From Antitrichia curtipendula (Eukaryota > Streptophyta > Bryopsida > Hypnales > Leucodontaceae): DNA of 64,000 nucleotides. A program made the position numbers and the translations under genes. The DNA is taken from the NCBI GenBank assembly GCA_951230915.1, contig OX579637.1, forward strand, positions 5,766,001-5,830,000. Direction: 5' to 3'. Positions 13,019 through 24,869 of the stretch are shown here, piece by piece. The notes under the pieces were generated by a model. The model was given only the letters and a program-made list of their open reading frames with translations, made no database searches and was not told the DNA's origin. Every line of letters starts with the position of its first letter. Positions within the stretch are counted from its first letter, which is position 1.

Positions 13019-14307
13019 TATAATGGCAGATATGACGTTGTAGGGCTAAGACGTTGTTTGGAGTTGGCAACAAACCCTACGTGATTAGGAAAAGGGACTT
13101 GCTAGCTTTTAATTGAACTGGGAAACAAACCCAACCGAAGTTGATGAAAAAAGATTCACACAACAAAAAGAAGACATTTTTCTACCAATGTTTTGGTGGA
13201 TATTTCAATAAAAATAAAAATAAATGTTCTATTAGAGTCCTCATCCGAAAGGGCACCGTTGGGATTTAGAAGGTAAAAGAAAAATCAATTGCAATGAATA
13301 CACCTCTAAGCTCTACAAGATTCCAACATCTTGAATGCAAAAGGACCAACTTCACGAGCTTGTGGAAGGAAGAAGATAGTGCTTGGAGAATCATCTATTT
13401 CCTCACTAATAAAGGAATGACCCAAATGTCATTGACCTCTAAGCATTTTCATTTGTTGTTCACTTCAACCTCAATCCTTAGGTAAAGTTCTACTTAGGGT
13501 ATCCAAAAAAGTTGTCTTCACTACAATTGTAGTCAACGTCAATGTGTCAAGCAAGTTCATCTTTTACTTACAATAAAGTATGACTTTACCAAATGTGGTT
13601 TTAAATATCTACACTTAAAACATATCAAGAAATTTTTTTATTACAATAAAAAAATTTTAAGTGTTTTTAATGGATTTTTTAGATGAAAAAATAAAATTTT
13701 GCCTTATTAACCTAGAATCTTCAAAATCAAGCATTTGGAATATCAAACAATTTCATTTTAATATCATTTTGGACATGACTTACATTTAGTTGTCCATAGT
13801 ATAAAATAATTTATTTTATCAATAAAAATTTAATGAGACCAAGATGTACATTCTTGATGAATTCATTTTATAATCTTTTTAATTGATCAAAATGAACAAA
13901 ATAGACAAATGTTGGAAGTTTTAAGCAAAAATCACCTAACTAATATGCCCCAAAAGTATTATCTTTATAGGAACTTAACCCCCTTGTAACATCATATATA
14001 ATGCCAGGCCCCTAATATATAGACATATTAAATGTGCAAGCGTGTTGTATCTGACGTTTATTTTTTTTCCTAGATCCGGATTCTACAGCTTTATACTATA
14101 CTTATGTATTGCAAATTTATTTATTTATTTTTAATATATACTACCTTATTTTTTACTTTGATTACTTATATGTCCAAAAAAAAAGGATTTTATATTCTAC
14201 GTTCAAGGATAGATTGTATAAATTTTATCTTCAAAGTGTTGAAGTTGAATTTGACTTCAAATTCTCTTTTGCATTGGAAAACTAATTAACCACTGAGGAT
14301 CTTGAAA
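13019..14307. other. AT-rich DNA, no gene seen
   Basis: Only short frames without domains. Composition drifts to very AT-rich after 13.55 kb, and no repeat boundary is clear before the dispersed repeat at 14308. Confidence 0.45.
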
Positions 14308-15195
14308 TTTTTTTCACCAAAAATGCTCCCAAATTGCCATTTCTTGTATAAGCATCAAATTTTAGAAAAAAATATCTTTGGACACATGTAACCTCAGGAT
14401 CTTATAGAACACCGGTTTGAGAAGATATAGAAAAAACTTCCAAAATTTCCACTAAGTAGATTGGAAGATATTAGCGTTTGAAGTGACAAAATCACTTTTG
14501 TGGGCCTTGCAAAAATCGGGCAGCTGCACTTCACAAAATCACATTTGTAAGAAAAAAGTCCCAAATGGTGGTGCTTCTTTGGATTCTTTCTTCAAGGCAT
14601 ATTCACTATATGCTTGAAAAATTTCAGATCATTTGAAATTGTACAACATATAGGAAAAAACAGTAAAGAGAAATGGCTAAGGAATGATTAAAAATACTCA
14701 AATGTTGAGAATTTATTTATGGAGTTGAAAAATGCCACTCCAATGGTTATAATGTTTCAATAGTCTTATTTTGATGCTCTGATTTTTTTTCAAAAACATT
14801 GAAAACTGAGTAAAAAAAGATTTTAGAGTTTGTTTTAGAATAGAAAAATCCGTAATTGGCCCCAATCTAAAAATCCTCATAACTTTTGACTCATTGATTA
14901 AAAATTTAAAATAGAATAATTCAAAGCTTTCCACATATGTATAACTCTTATATAACAATTTCAATTTTTTGTTTATAAAAAAAGTAATTTCTCTTGATCT
15001 ACTCTGACTACTCATTTTCAAAGAAAAATAACATAGTAGGCTATAACTTTTGACTTGTATTTGCAAACGTCATGAAATTTAGTGCATACAAAAGATATTC
15101 TCCATATCCAACTTTTATTAGTATTTTAGTCTAATAAATGCAATTCTATAGTCATACATACCTACCCAAAATTTCTATGTTGCCAAAAATCGCAT
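14308..15195 (+). repeat. Dispersed ~890-bp repeat, copy 1 (inverted relative to 33252-34157)
   Basis: The sequence matches, in reverse complement, 34157-33252 inside the giant hAT element. Anchors are CACCAAAAATGCT at the left, the TTGAAATTGTACAACATATAGG segment split across 14633-14655, and TTGCCAAAAATCGCATGC at the right. It is non-coding and diverged. One copy lies outside and one inside the transposon. Confidence 0.65.
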
Positions 15196-17078
15196 GCTAG
15201 TCTTTCAAGGGTTGACCTTTAAAGCTCCATTGCCCTCTTTATGGGACAATGAGATTTTTTTGGAAGGCTTCCACAAACTCTAGAATCAACATTATTTTTT
15301 CAAACTTATAGTGAACATAGAATGGCCCATTATCTATTTGCAAATATAATTTTTATTTCAGTCAGTGCCTTAGACCAAGAGTTATGACACAAAGGTTCCA
15401 ACTTTTAGTTTAGGGCATAAACCTCTAAGCACAAGAAATAAAATAAACTGAGATTAAATTTCTTTTGGATTTTGGATTGTAATCTTAACTCCTAAAGGTG
15501 CAACGCCTTTTGGGGGCCAAAAAATAATCAAATTTGCCATTCCTATTGCAAGTAGTAAAAAAATTTGAACTTTGTTTTTTTTGCACATCTAATCATAGGA
15601 TCTTACACCTAATCAATATAGAAATATGTAGAATAAATCTAGTAAATGTAGACCACACAAATTCCAAAATATATACACTTCAAGTAAAATAAATAAATTT
15701 TGGGGCATATTGTAGCAGGATTAACAAATTTCAACATCCGGCTCAAAATTGCATCCAAAAATCGGACGTCCGGATGCAGTGGACGTTGAAGAACCTTAGC
15801 GTTCGACGTCCGGCCTGGCAGACAATAAAGTCCACTAATCCCTAGACGTCCAGAGACCTCGCATCCGCGGACATTCGGACAACCCTGCATTGTAGGACTA
15901 CATTATTTGACTTTGCACCCTGAACTCTAAATTTTTAGCACTACTAATAGAGTGTTTCAGTTTATATTTTTATAGTCATAATTCAGTAGAGAATCTTGGA
16001 ATAAAATTAAAATCTAAATAACTAGATTTTCATTTATTTATTCATTGTTAAATAGAAGTAGATAATTAAAAGAAAAAATTCAATTATTAGTCTCTCTAAG
16101 ATGGAATAAAAACACAATAATCCCAAGTTTGACATTATTCCAGTAATCAAATGAAGTTTTGAGAATTTATTTATTTTTTAATTGTAAAAATTAAATAAAA
16201 AAATAAATCTTGTAAATTATGTTCTTTTGCATATGCTTAAATGGCCCAGAATAAAAAATTGTCCATAATTTTCACATCACTTATGCAAATTAAATGAATC
16301 AAAGCTTTCCATATAGACCAAAATAAAATTTGTAAAAAAAACAATTTGAAATCCAAAACTTCAAACTTGAACATTATTTGGTTATTGCCCAATATTCTAT
16401 GTTTTGAGCTTCTTCTGGCATCACTATATGAGAGGGCACCAAATGAAAAAAATTATATTTTCACTAAGAAAATTAGTATTTCTATCTTTATAAAAAATTT
16501 TAAAAAATAATGATAGATATGGTGATTGTAGATACCTCCCAAAAATCCTATTTGTCCCCCGAAATCCCAAAGAAGGCCTTATTCATTAAATTGAGACAAA
16601 ATGCACATTTTGAGACATTCAAATCTTGACTGTGAAGCTCCATTGAAACAATAGTTGTTGAAGCCAAAGATAAATGGATCACCACCTACAACAAAAACTA
16701 CAAGCTCTTTGTCCCAAACATGGAACCACTAAGGCCATCTATATCAATAGACTTGCGAGATGAGATATATTCTTTCATATAAAATGCCAAGAAGCAAGCA
16801 ATGTATAGAAAAGCGAGCCAATTTACATTGAATAGACCAATTAACGTAGCATACTAGATACAAAGTCTGTGTATGTAGCTGAGGCTCATAATGCCACTTA
16901 AAGTGAATGAATCATTAAATCTTAAATTTGTAAAATATGTGTAGGTAGAGGGGAAGAGGCTTCCTATACATGAAGCACTCTACTTTTCTGGATAAAGTGT
17001 TTTTGTATTGTATTTACCATTCTATTAATAGAAAAATGGGCTCAGAAGCTAATGGCTTCAAAAATATGAATGCCTCAC
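15196..17078. other. AT-rich DNA containing one MITE
   Basis: Apart from the 172-bp MITE at 15716-15887 no feature is supported. Parts near 15210-15240 and 16600-16650 share short phrases (AAAGCTCCATTG) with one another and with 29555-29600, suggesting further worn copies of dispersed repeats. Confidence 0.4.
15716..15887. mobile_element. 172-bp hAT-type MITE related to the giant hAT element
   Basis: It begins CAGGATTAACAAATTTCAAC and ends CATTCGGACAACCCTG, whose reverse complement is CAGGGTTGTCCGAATG. Flanking 8-mers TATTGTAG and CATTGTAG form a 7/8 target duplication. Internal GCATCCAAAAATCGGACGTC matches the subterminal ACGTCCAAAAACCGGACGTC of the 16.4-kb element. Length and layout match the 1886-2055 element. 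Confidence 0.75.
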
Positions 17079-18149
17079 TTAAGCCTCATTGTGGCCTATA
17101 CAAGTGTTCTTTGTTGCCTCCAACGCTTTTAGGGTCTCCAACCCTTGAATAATATCCTCGCGTCGAGAAAGACGGTGCATTCCACTTCCAAAATCCCTCC
17201 TACTATTAATTGTACAGTTGCTCTTCGATGCATCCAACACTTTCACCTTGCCTAACCGTGGAGAGACATCCTCGTGTTGAGAATGACCGTGTAACGCATT
17301 TCTATAATCCACCGCACTAGTGACTGTACAATTGGATTTTGTTACCTCCGATGCATTAAGCTTCTCCATCCCACGGATAATGTCCTTGCATCGGGAAGGC
17401 CAGTGCGTCCCTTTCTTATAATCCATTGTATCATACACATCCATGCTAAGAAATATAGTGGCCTTCCGCTTTGGCTTCTTGGTGCTTTGAGGAGCCTCGG
17501 AGTTGGAAATAGATCTAGATCCCAAAGGAGTTTGGCTAAAGAGGACCGCATTGACATTTGTCATGTATGGTTGTCCACTTGCAGATGATTTCGAGACCCT
17601 TGACAACCGACAATCCTTTAGAAACCATGGATGAGAACCATGTTTGGAGGCAGGTTTCCATCCAACTCCTATAGATTGCAAGGGATGAGTTTGACCATCT
17701 CCTAGTTGAGGATCACGCCTTGGATGTGACGGCCCCGCCTTCTTCCTTTGATCCTCGAACGCAGACGTTGGGTCAATGTTGCTGAGTTGGACAAGAGTAT
17801 GCATTGTGAACGTGAGAACATCATCTTTGAGGTGAGGGTCCTGAGCAACGTTGTCAATGTTAAGGTAAATATTACTGTTCATGGTAGCTTTGGTACGCAA
17901 CGTCGGCAAGAATAAGTCTCCTTGACACCATGAGGGTGACAAACATTTCAACAGGGACAAGGAGCACAAAGGGGCCCTAACCAGACCTTGACTCGATGGG
18001 CTATTGAAGACACCATCATCTACATTCCCCTTGGAGTAGTCGATGGCTGCAGAAGCGGCGCCCACGGCGGATCGCATCACATATAGCCTAGAATATGGTG
18101 ATGGTAGACAACTCCCTCCATCGGATTTGGACCGTGTCAAAAAAGACAC
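17079..18149 (-). CDS. Hypothetical protein with three ~38-residue C-terminal repeats
   Basis: This is a 356-codon uninterrupted frame. It opens at GTG with no upstream ATG in frame; the first ATG is codon 25 (about 18077), or the frame is a 3' exon entered at GCATGCAG just upstream. The C-terminal third holds three tandem units of about 38 residues, each with a DY/DF-x(3-4)-H-x2-S-R/Q-x-E/K-D start and a K-(S/N)-(N/T)-C end. The middle is Pro/Ser/Lys-rich. No known domain was recognised. It lies ~450 bp downstream of, and on the same strand as, phosphatase copy 3, so it may be the 3' part of that gene. The lack of stops sets it apart from its decayed neighbours. Confidence 0.5.
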   Translation of the reverse strand: MSFLTRSKSDGGSCLPSPYSRLYVMRSAVGAASAAIDYSKGNVDDGVFNSPSSQGLVRAPLCSLSLLKCLSPSWCQGDLFLPTLRTKATMNSNIYLNIDNVAQDPHLKDDVLTFTMHTLVQLSNIDPTSAFEDQRKKAGPSHPRRDPQLGDGQTHPLQSIGVGWKPASKHGSHPWFLKDCRLSRVSKSSASGQPYMTNVNAVLFSQTPLGSRSISNSEAPQSTKKPKRKATIFLSMDVYDTMDYKKGTHWPSRCKDIIRGMEKLNASEVTKSNCTVTSAVDYRNALHGHSQHEDVSPRLGKVKVLDASKSNCTINSRRDFGSGMHRLSRREDIIQGLETLKALEATKNTCIGHNEA

Positions 18150-18608
18150 TTCTGATCTGCATGCTTGGCATTAGCTTTTGATCTGAGGGTGGTAAATTAA
18201 AAGCACATCCTCCCATTTGCAAGTAGATATTACGGAAGTTCCACACAATCAATTACTTGAAAAGATGCTAAATAAGTCGCAATAACAAACAAGAGACAAC
18301 CGCAATTCCAAAATGCAAGGCAAGATCTTGAATAAGATATAGGCACTCAATATATTACTAAAGAATGTAACATACAAATTTTAAAAATTTACAAAAGCCA
18401 TTTTTTCAGGTGGCTCCATGACTATCAAAATCTACGTCCTACAAGGGTCTCGCTCAATCACTAGATCCAATACAAGAAGACAAAAATGTGACCCTAGGCT
18501 CCACGTAGACAGTTACAAGCCTACGACAATGTGGTGGAGGTTACTATCAGTAGCTCTCAATGGGTTACGCCCAATCCAATTTTCTTCCACAAAAGTATGC
18601 AACTACCC

Positions 18609-19150
18609 CGGCCGGCAGTTAAAGTGCAAATTCCTAAGCTATAGTAAAAGGGGCCCCATGAGGAGGTTGTCTAGATGTTTGTGATCCCAAGAACATAGGA
18701 AAATAGTATTTTCTATGTCATTGCATATACTCTTTCTTGAAGAGTCGTCAATGAAGATGGTATTTTCCACGTTATAGTATGCACTAGGACTGAGAATCAA
18801 TTGCTCCGAAAGCACTTTAAGAAAAATATGCTTCCTAGCGTTATCAGGGTGATTTAGAAATTTCCTCCAAGAGGTCTCAATCCGCTTGCACTGTTCCTGA
18901 CCTTGGACATTGAAAAGGGGTTCTAAATTGCCAAAAAGGTGATCAACAACGTCTTTCATAGTCTCTAATTTCATCGAGCTCCAGATCAAGACCTGGTCCG
19001 CGATCTGGAAAACCTCCTAGAGAAACTCCTTCACATTCTGACGAGTAAAAATCCCCTTCGAACCAACCAACGTAGGAATCTTGTAACACAATACATTGTC
19101 TTTGATTCGATATAGCTTGAATTTCTTCGCAAATGACGTTTGCGTGCACT
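18609..19150 (-). pseudogene. FCP1/NLI-type phosphatase domain, copy 3 (decayed)
   Basis: The minus-strand frame reads KLYRIKDNVLCYKIPTLV..., crosses TAG at 19019-19017 (context NVKEFL*EVFQIADQVLIW), then WSSMKLETMKDVVDHLF and ENTIFIDDSSRKSICNDIENTIFLCSW, and meets TAG 18641-18639. WSSMK and the IDD motif match FCP1-homology domains and copies 1 and 2. The first TAG falls where Gln fits. The HAD nucleophile motif was not found upstream. The 356-codon frame at 18149-17079 follows on the same strand. Confidence 0.55.
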
Positions 19151-19743
19151 GGCAAAGAACCCCGTTCAAGTTGAAGACAACATTAAACTACTTCCTCCAG
19201 GGTTGAAGGACAACTAGCAAAACATTTCTTGGCAAGATCACTCCACCTCCCTCCATCTCTACTTGATCAATGCAAGACAACAGAGAAATGGAGTTACCTG
19301 TTTAAATGCAGAATTGCGTGAGCCAGAGAATGCGGAGAGAGATAGCATCCCACTCATCCAATGTCTTCTCCCTTTAGTAAGTGGTTTCCTTGCCAGTGGA
19401 TGGTAAAAACTTTTACGGATTTTAGACTAAGTATAAAAAACATGAATATTTGAATACAATTAGATCAAATTCCGTTGAAAATGAATCTTGTACACTTTAT
19501 TTACAATGTACAAATAATACATCCAGCAAATCATGCTCTTCCATAATGATCAGGGACTTGCATCTCTAATCTATCCTAAACTATACATCACAGAGAGAAT
19601 TGTTTGTCAACACCAAAAAATCAAGGAGTGACCACCCCCTCTTATCAAGCAGAAGGAATAGAAATGAGTGTCTAATTCTAGCAAACCGTCACCAGCAGGG
19701 ACATTGCACATTCATTACATGGTAGTCCAAGGACTCAAGCAAA

Positions 19744-19751
19744 GTCATACG
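19744..19751. repeat. Target-site duplication, left copy (GTCATACG)
   Basis: GTCATACG immediately precedes CAGGGTTGAC and recurs exactly at 36192-36199 after GTCAACCCTG. Eight bases is the standard hAT duplication length. Confidence 0.93.
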
Positions 19752-19784
19752 CAGGGTTGACGAATTGGAACGTCTGGGGGCAAA

Positions 19785-20230
19785 TCACGTCCAAAAACCG
19801 GACGTCTGGACATCCGGACGCAGCGTCCGCGGACGCTATTGCGGACGTAGTGGCCACCGTCTGACATACGGCGAACACCGGACGGTTCGGACGGACGATT
19901 TTTCGAACGGGCGGACGGCGGTAGGCCAGTCGTGCGAACCGGTTAGTAGCTCAACGGGGCGGACGGCTGACGGGCGGTTCGATTCAGATGATCCGGCCGT
20001 CCAATCAAGTGGACGGTCAGATCGTCCGATCGATCGGACGATCCGGCCGCCCAATCAAGTGGACGGTCAGACCGTCCGTTCGATCGGATGGTCCGGCCGC
20101 TCAATCCAGCGGACGGTAGGTTCGTCCGATCAATTGGACGACCAAGTCTGCTTCGGGAGGTTTGGGAGGGCGTCCGCCGTCGGACCTACTTTAGGTTTGG
20201 TTGCAGACGGGTATAAAGGCGGACGGACCT
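19785..20230. repeat. GC-rich CGGACG array, left subterminal, upstream of gene A
   Basis: Dense CGGACG/CGTCCG motifs on both strands, including a 50-bp tandem unit repeated three times from 19991 to 20140 (each starting with a TCCGGCCG phrase). It is strikingly GC-rich against AT-rich surroundings. By analogy with subterminal repeats of hAT elements it may hold transposase-binding sites, and it ends in a TATA box, so it may also be the promoter of gene A. Confidence 0.75.
20212..20218 (+). promoter_or_regulatory. TATA box upstream of gene A
   Basis: TATAAAG directly follows the GC-rich array and precedes a pyrimidine-rich stretch (CTTCTTCTCTCC near 20246). ATG of gene A is 163 bp downstream. 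Gene C has the same arrangement. Confidence 0.5.
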
Positions 20231-21283
20231 TCCATTCTTCCTCACTTCTTCTCTCCATTTTAGAGGTGGAACCCATGTCGGAAGTTACAACTGTTGCTTC
20301 ATTGTGCTAGTTGCTCCTATACGGGTGGAGAGTGAGGTCAATTATTTTGATATCACTTGTTGTCAGTCATAACAATGGAAGGTACGAGCAAGGGTTCTGT
20401 AGCGATGACTTCAAGTGGTGGCAATCCCGGGAAGACAAAATCAAAGGGGGCTGCCCACGAGCTTCACTAGGACATTTTAGATGATCCAAATATCAAGGCG
20501 GAGAGCGAATGGGAGAAGGAGGAAGAAAATTATTGGACCTTCAAAATGTGCAAAAAATATGTGAAAATGTATCACATCGACAAGTTGTGGCCTAGTGAGG
20601 TCCACATTATTCACACACGAGATTTCTGTTGCAAGCCATCCAATTGCAAGGATAGACATTTTGTCCATCGATCACTTGAGGTTTGGTGGGCCCTCTTCGG
20701 GGACAAATCAATGAGTAAGGGTCTTATAAACTACAGCGTGGCCTCTATGGTGTATGCTGAGCTCATATTGGCTCGGAAGGTGGACTGGAGCACATATCCA
20801 ACGACAACTGCGGCTCCACTTTTGCTTAGAGAAGGGCAAAAAGATATTCCCGATTTGTATGATCCAAAGGCAAGTCCAAGTGAGGCACCAAAATCACAGA
20901 AGCGACAAAAAGATGGTATAATGCAAGTTAAAAAAGAGATCATGGAGGGGGGAAATATTGGAGTACATTTGGATTCTACGAAGATTCCAACTACAATGTC
21001 AAATGCCATAGTGGAAGGTGTTGACGGAGAGGTGTTTTTAACTCCTTGGGCGGATTGGATATGCACACGCAATTTTACATTCATGGGTGAACAAAGTGGT
21101 GCTCCAAGCATGCGGCCCATTTTTAAAGAACCAGTGTCCCCGTCTACACCACAAAAATGTTGGAAAGAGGTTTGTCCCGACCAATGGCAAGGGCCATTGC
21201 ATCAATTGATAATATCATAGAGAGCGATGCTACGAATTTTATGACACAAGTACCTTGCAATCAAGACTTGCCAACCACACCGA

Positions 21284-21360
21284 GCCCCGTATTGAGCCCC
21301 GTATTGAGCCCCGTATCAAGCCCCGTATCAAGCCCCGTATCAGGCCCCGTATTGAGCCCA
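21284..21360 (+). repeat. 12-bp coding minisatellite (Ser-Pro-Val)
   Basis: About six units of AGCCCCGTATTG or AGCCCCGTATCA encode SPVL/SPVS within gene A. Unit number probably varies between copies. Confidence 0.75.
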
Positions 21361-22769
21361 AGAGTTGAAGGACAAATGTTGCCAAAAAATGGAAAGCAAC
21401 TCGATGGCATGGCGCAAAATGTGTCCATTGATGACAACCCATTGGATAAGAGCTATCCGCATTTGTCAACTCAAAATACGGCACAATTGGAGGATCTTCG
21501 TCATTTGCCAATGGCGAGTGAATTGGAAAGCTTGTTGGAAGCTTCTTATTTGTTTAGGGCACATCAATATGACATCTCTTCAACCAAACCAAGTAATCGA
21601 GACAAATGAGGCCGGTCCTAGTAACCCCGCAAACAAGGCAGGCTTGAGTGAAACCGCAAACGAGGCCGGAACGAGTAATCCCTTCGCTAAATACAGTGAT
21701 CAATGGCCCAATTTTGTGGTCACCTCGAAAAGATTGTCGATTACAGCTAATTTTGTAGCTAGCATTGCCCCCAACCTTATGGAAGTTGCTCAGAAATTCA
21801 CCAAATCCGGGCCCGAGTTGGTGTCTGGTCCCTTGTCGTTTTGGGATTTCGTCACGTCTATGAAACCATTATTGGAGGAGCGGGTCTAAAATAATCGCAA
21901 GCTGCACATCTTGGCTGAAGAGAATGAAAAATACAAGGCCTTGAAGGTAGAGCACGAGAAATTGAAAGAAGAGCACAAGCAATTGCTTGTTTTATTCAAA
22001 GGAGTGTGCGCTAATTATGAAAGATTTGCAAACGCACAGGATCGCCGATATGACGCTCTAGTTTCTCAGAGGGAATTTATCGAGAAATTGGAATATGAAA
22101 TTGTAGTGCTCAAGCAAAAGAATTTCAAGGATGGAGGATGTATTCTTCCAAAGACCGGCGGAGCTGTCCGTATAGAAGCGGTTGAGGAAAACAACCAAAA
22201 AGAAGTAATATCCGAAACCGCTATGGATAATCCTCCTCCCACATTTCAAGACGCGTCCATGCAAACGGAAGGCCGCGAGTTTGAAGAGGTGAAGCATGAA
22301 CTAGAGTCGGTAACTCAACATAACGTCTATTTGGAGGCAGAGTATCAGAAAATGATGCAAGTAGTGGAGCTAGATAAATGCTTGCCAAAGAGCAGTTCCG
22401 ACACTCGTTGGTTGACGTGGGTTCAAAAACTACAAGGCAAACCGTCTGTAGTAACCCGAGTAATGAAGGGGCTTCTCAAATTAGCCATGAAGTCAAAGGA
22501 GCAATGCGATGCCATTTCCTCCAACCTCCTATCTATTAGAAGGATGTTTGAGGTACATCATAGGGGTTCAATTGACGTCACATATTGGGGGGACATGGAT
22601 GCAATGTTTGAGCGATTGAATGACACGCAGAAGATTGCGTCAAAGTCTATCAATTGGACCTTGGAAGTATAAGAAGGTTGGGCCCCTTACAACACGCATT
22701 CAGCGCACATCAAAGAAGCGGACAAGATAGTAGTGCATGGTGAAAGTTCAAATACGGAACTATTGCAGG

Positions 22770-22915
22770 GTAAGTGCAGCCTTTGTCTAAATCATTTTGG
22801 TCCCGAGGGCGCCTTAATCATAGGCCAATGTCGCCACACTTTCCATATCACGTGTATGGTGAAATCATCTCTTGTTCGTTCGGTTTGTCCCGAGTGTCGT
22901 TCTCCTTTGAGCCCT
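22770..22915 (+). other. RING-H2 zinc-finger coding segment of gene A
   Basis: Ligands run C-x2-C, C-x-H, H-x2-C and C-x2-C (CSLC; QCRH; HITC; CPEC), a complete RING-H2 set. All eight positions are intact although the surrounding gene is interrupted. Confidence 0.75.
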
Positions 22916-24224
22916 AGGTTTTATGAAATGGTTGGGCATGAGGAGAGCATGCCCCCTAGCCACAAACACAATCGATGGACCCTTCCACTTGACCAAAAGC
23001 CATTTCTATTCCAAAATTACATTCATTGGGGGCGACCTCTAATTTGGAATGCGCAAAAACTCATGCATGATGTTTGTGAGAACTATAATGACGAATTGGA
23101 TGACTTTAACTGGATGACGCGCAATAGAGAGGTGGAATTGTGGGCCAGGGGTATTGAAGACTTGGAGGCTTGAAAATTGTTTTGTCGTAGCATGGGGGGG
23201 CACTGGAGCATTTCAAATCAAAAGTTCTTCCGATTTCCTGAAAAAGAAGTGTGGAAAGGAGAAGATGGCGTCTGCATAGAAGTGCAACCATCCCAAAAGT
23301 TCAACGAGCAGTACGGAGCATACAATCACAACTTAATAGGGAGGGCCCTATTTTTATCAAAATTGGAAGAAGATGCGCAAGTTTGTGCTGCCTTTAATGT
23401 AGATGGGCTATCAAGCACAGAACATACACTCGTGGAGGTGGCAAGTGCATTTGATAAGAGGATCACCGACATTATAATGACGTGGAGGACTTTTCTACAT
23501 GGCACAGGGCAAGCGATCTCGTTGACCCCTCGAGATGATGACAAAGCGGTAAATGCTATGATAGAAAAGATTTATTCGGCTTTGAGAGCGTTAAAGGCAG
23601 AGGAAGTACATTTGTCTCCCACAAGGAAAAATAAACGGAAGATAGAAGACGAAGATGACTACTCTCCAGAAACCAAACGACAATTCATCGTCGTGGACAT
23701 GGAAGTCCGATCAGGAGGGGGCACAGCCTCCGGGTCGGGTGGTCCTCAAACTCGTAGAGCAAGTCGAAGACTTAAGGAACAAGAGGGTGTCTCTCATATT
23801 TCCACAAACGGTAGCAATGATGCAAAATAGTGTTAGGGGGTTAACCAATGAAATTTGTTTTGTACTTATTGGAATCTCATGAGGATTCAATATTAGTAAT
23901 GCACAACACTCATGGTATGTCATGAGTTGCTTTTAATTAATGTATAAATATTTATGCAATACAAATATGTCTGGATTTGTTTTTTCATCATGATAAATTT
24001 TGCCTTATTTATTTGTCAAATATGTTTCTTTTGCGTACCTATTGCAAAAGATCATATCTATTGTACATTTGTACAAGATCATTTCATGATGTTGTTATGT
24101 TATTTTCTATAACCCCGTGCCTACAAATCACCCATTTTCATTTGCATATACATTTCTATTCGCCTAATCCACTTGTCTACATGTTTGCACACTTCAAACA
24201 TCTTACTGAACTTGTAAAAAACGG

Positions 24225-24590
24225 CTGTCCGCCCGACAGATTTTAGGCCGGCCCGTCCGACCGTCCGCCGCTCACCGTCCGCCGTCCGCTGTCCACCCAT
24301 CCGCTGATCCGACGGCCCAGCTTCCCGTCCGCCGACCGCCCGTTCGCTGATCAGACGGCCCAGATTCCCGTTCGCTGATTCGACGGCTTAGATTCCTGTC
24401 CACCGTCCACCCATCCGCTGTTCGGACGGCCTAGCTTCCCGTCCGCCCGTCCACTGATCCGACGGTTTAGATTCCCATCCGCCGTCCGCCCGTCCGCTAT
24501 TTGGACGGACCAAATTCCCATCCGCCGTCCCCCGTCCGCTGTTTCGACGGCCTAGCAGGCCGTCTGCTGTCCGTCTGACCGTTGTGGGAG
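24225..24590. repeat. GC-rich CGTCCG array between gene A and transposase gene B
   Basis: Seven or eight tandem units of about 35-46 bp, each with a CTGATCCGACGG-like start and a TTCCCGTCCGCC-like end, from about 24257 to 24570. Gene B starts 280 bp downstream. No CAGGG terminus is present, so this is an internal array. Confidence 0.7.
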
Positions 24591-24869
24591 AATTTTTTTT
24601 TTTCCCATATTCAACGGTCACAAACAGATGGAGACTATATGTGTCCTGAAATTGACATTTACAAGCACTTCTAAAAAACTAAACGTTAAGATTTCCAAGG
24701 GCTAGGAGCTGCAATTTTTTGTGTCCCTTGCTTGGTAATGCATGATTCAGTGGAAAGGGGGGCCTTGTTTTCCAAGGCTTTGTGCATAAACATTTGAAGG
24801 ATTTTACCCAATTGTTATCATTACGTTTCGAATTTCTGATTCTAATATAGAGAGCCTAAAACAGCCACC

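Larger units (their letters stand above)
20375..23830 (+). pseudogene. Gene A: zinc-finger, coiled-coil, RING-H2 protein (interrupted)
   Basis: ATG 20375 opens a frame that runs with few breaks to TAG 23828, about 1,150 codons. In order: a finger-like region (MCKKYVKMYH ... CKDRHFVH, 20546-20670), a Pro-rich segment with SPV repeats (21280-21360), a Lys/Glu-rich coiled coil (21911-22110), a RING-H2 (22770-22915: CSLC, QCRHTFHITC, CPEC), a conserved tryptophan-rich region, and a basic C-terminus. Breaks are TAG 20468, TAA 21887, TAA 22670, TGA 23171, and two compensating frame shifts near 21160-21220 and 21600; short introns could explain some. RING-H2 proteins are usually E3 ubiquitin ligases, so an E3-like role is an inference. 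Gene D repeats its N-terminal part, and 11950-13018 is a worn relative. Confidence 0.65.

Noticed and set aside
19696..19700. Alternative left terminus at CAGGG near 19696
   Set aside because: It lacks GTTGAC after it and has no matching 8-bp repeat at the right side; the site at 19752 is exact.
19836..20054. Long open frames on both strands in the GC-rich arrays (also 24388-24621, 28384-28573, 30787-31092, 35655-36220)
   Set aside because: CGGACG/CGTCCG repeats lack stop codons by composition. The predicted peptides are Arg/Ser/Gly repeats with no domain.
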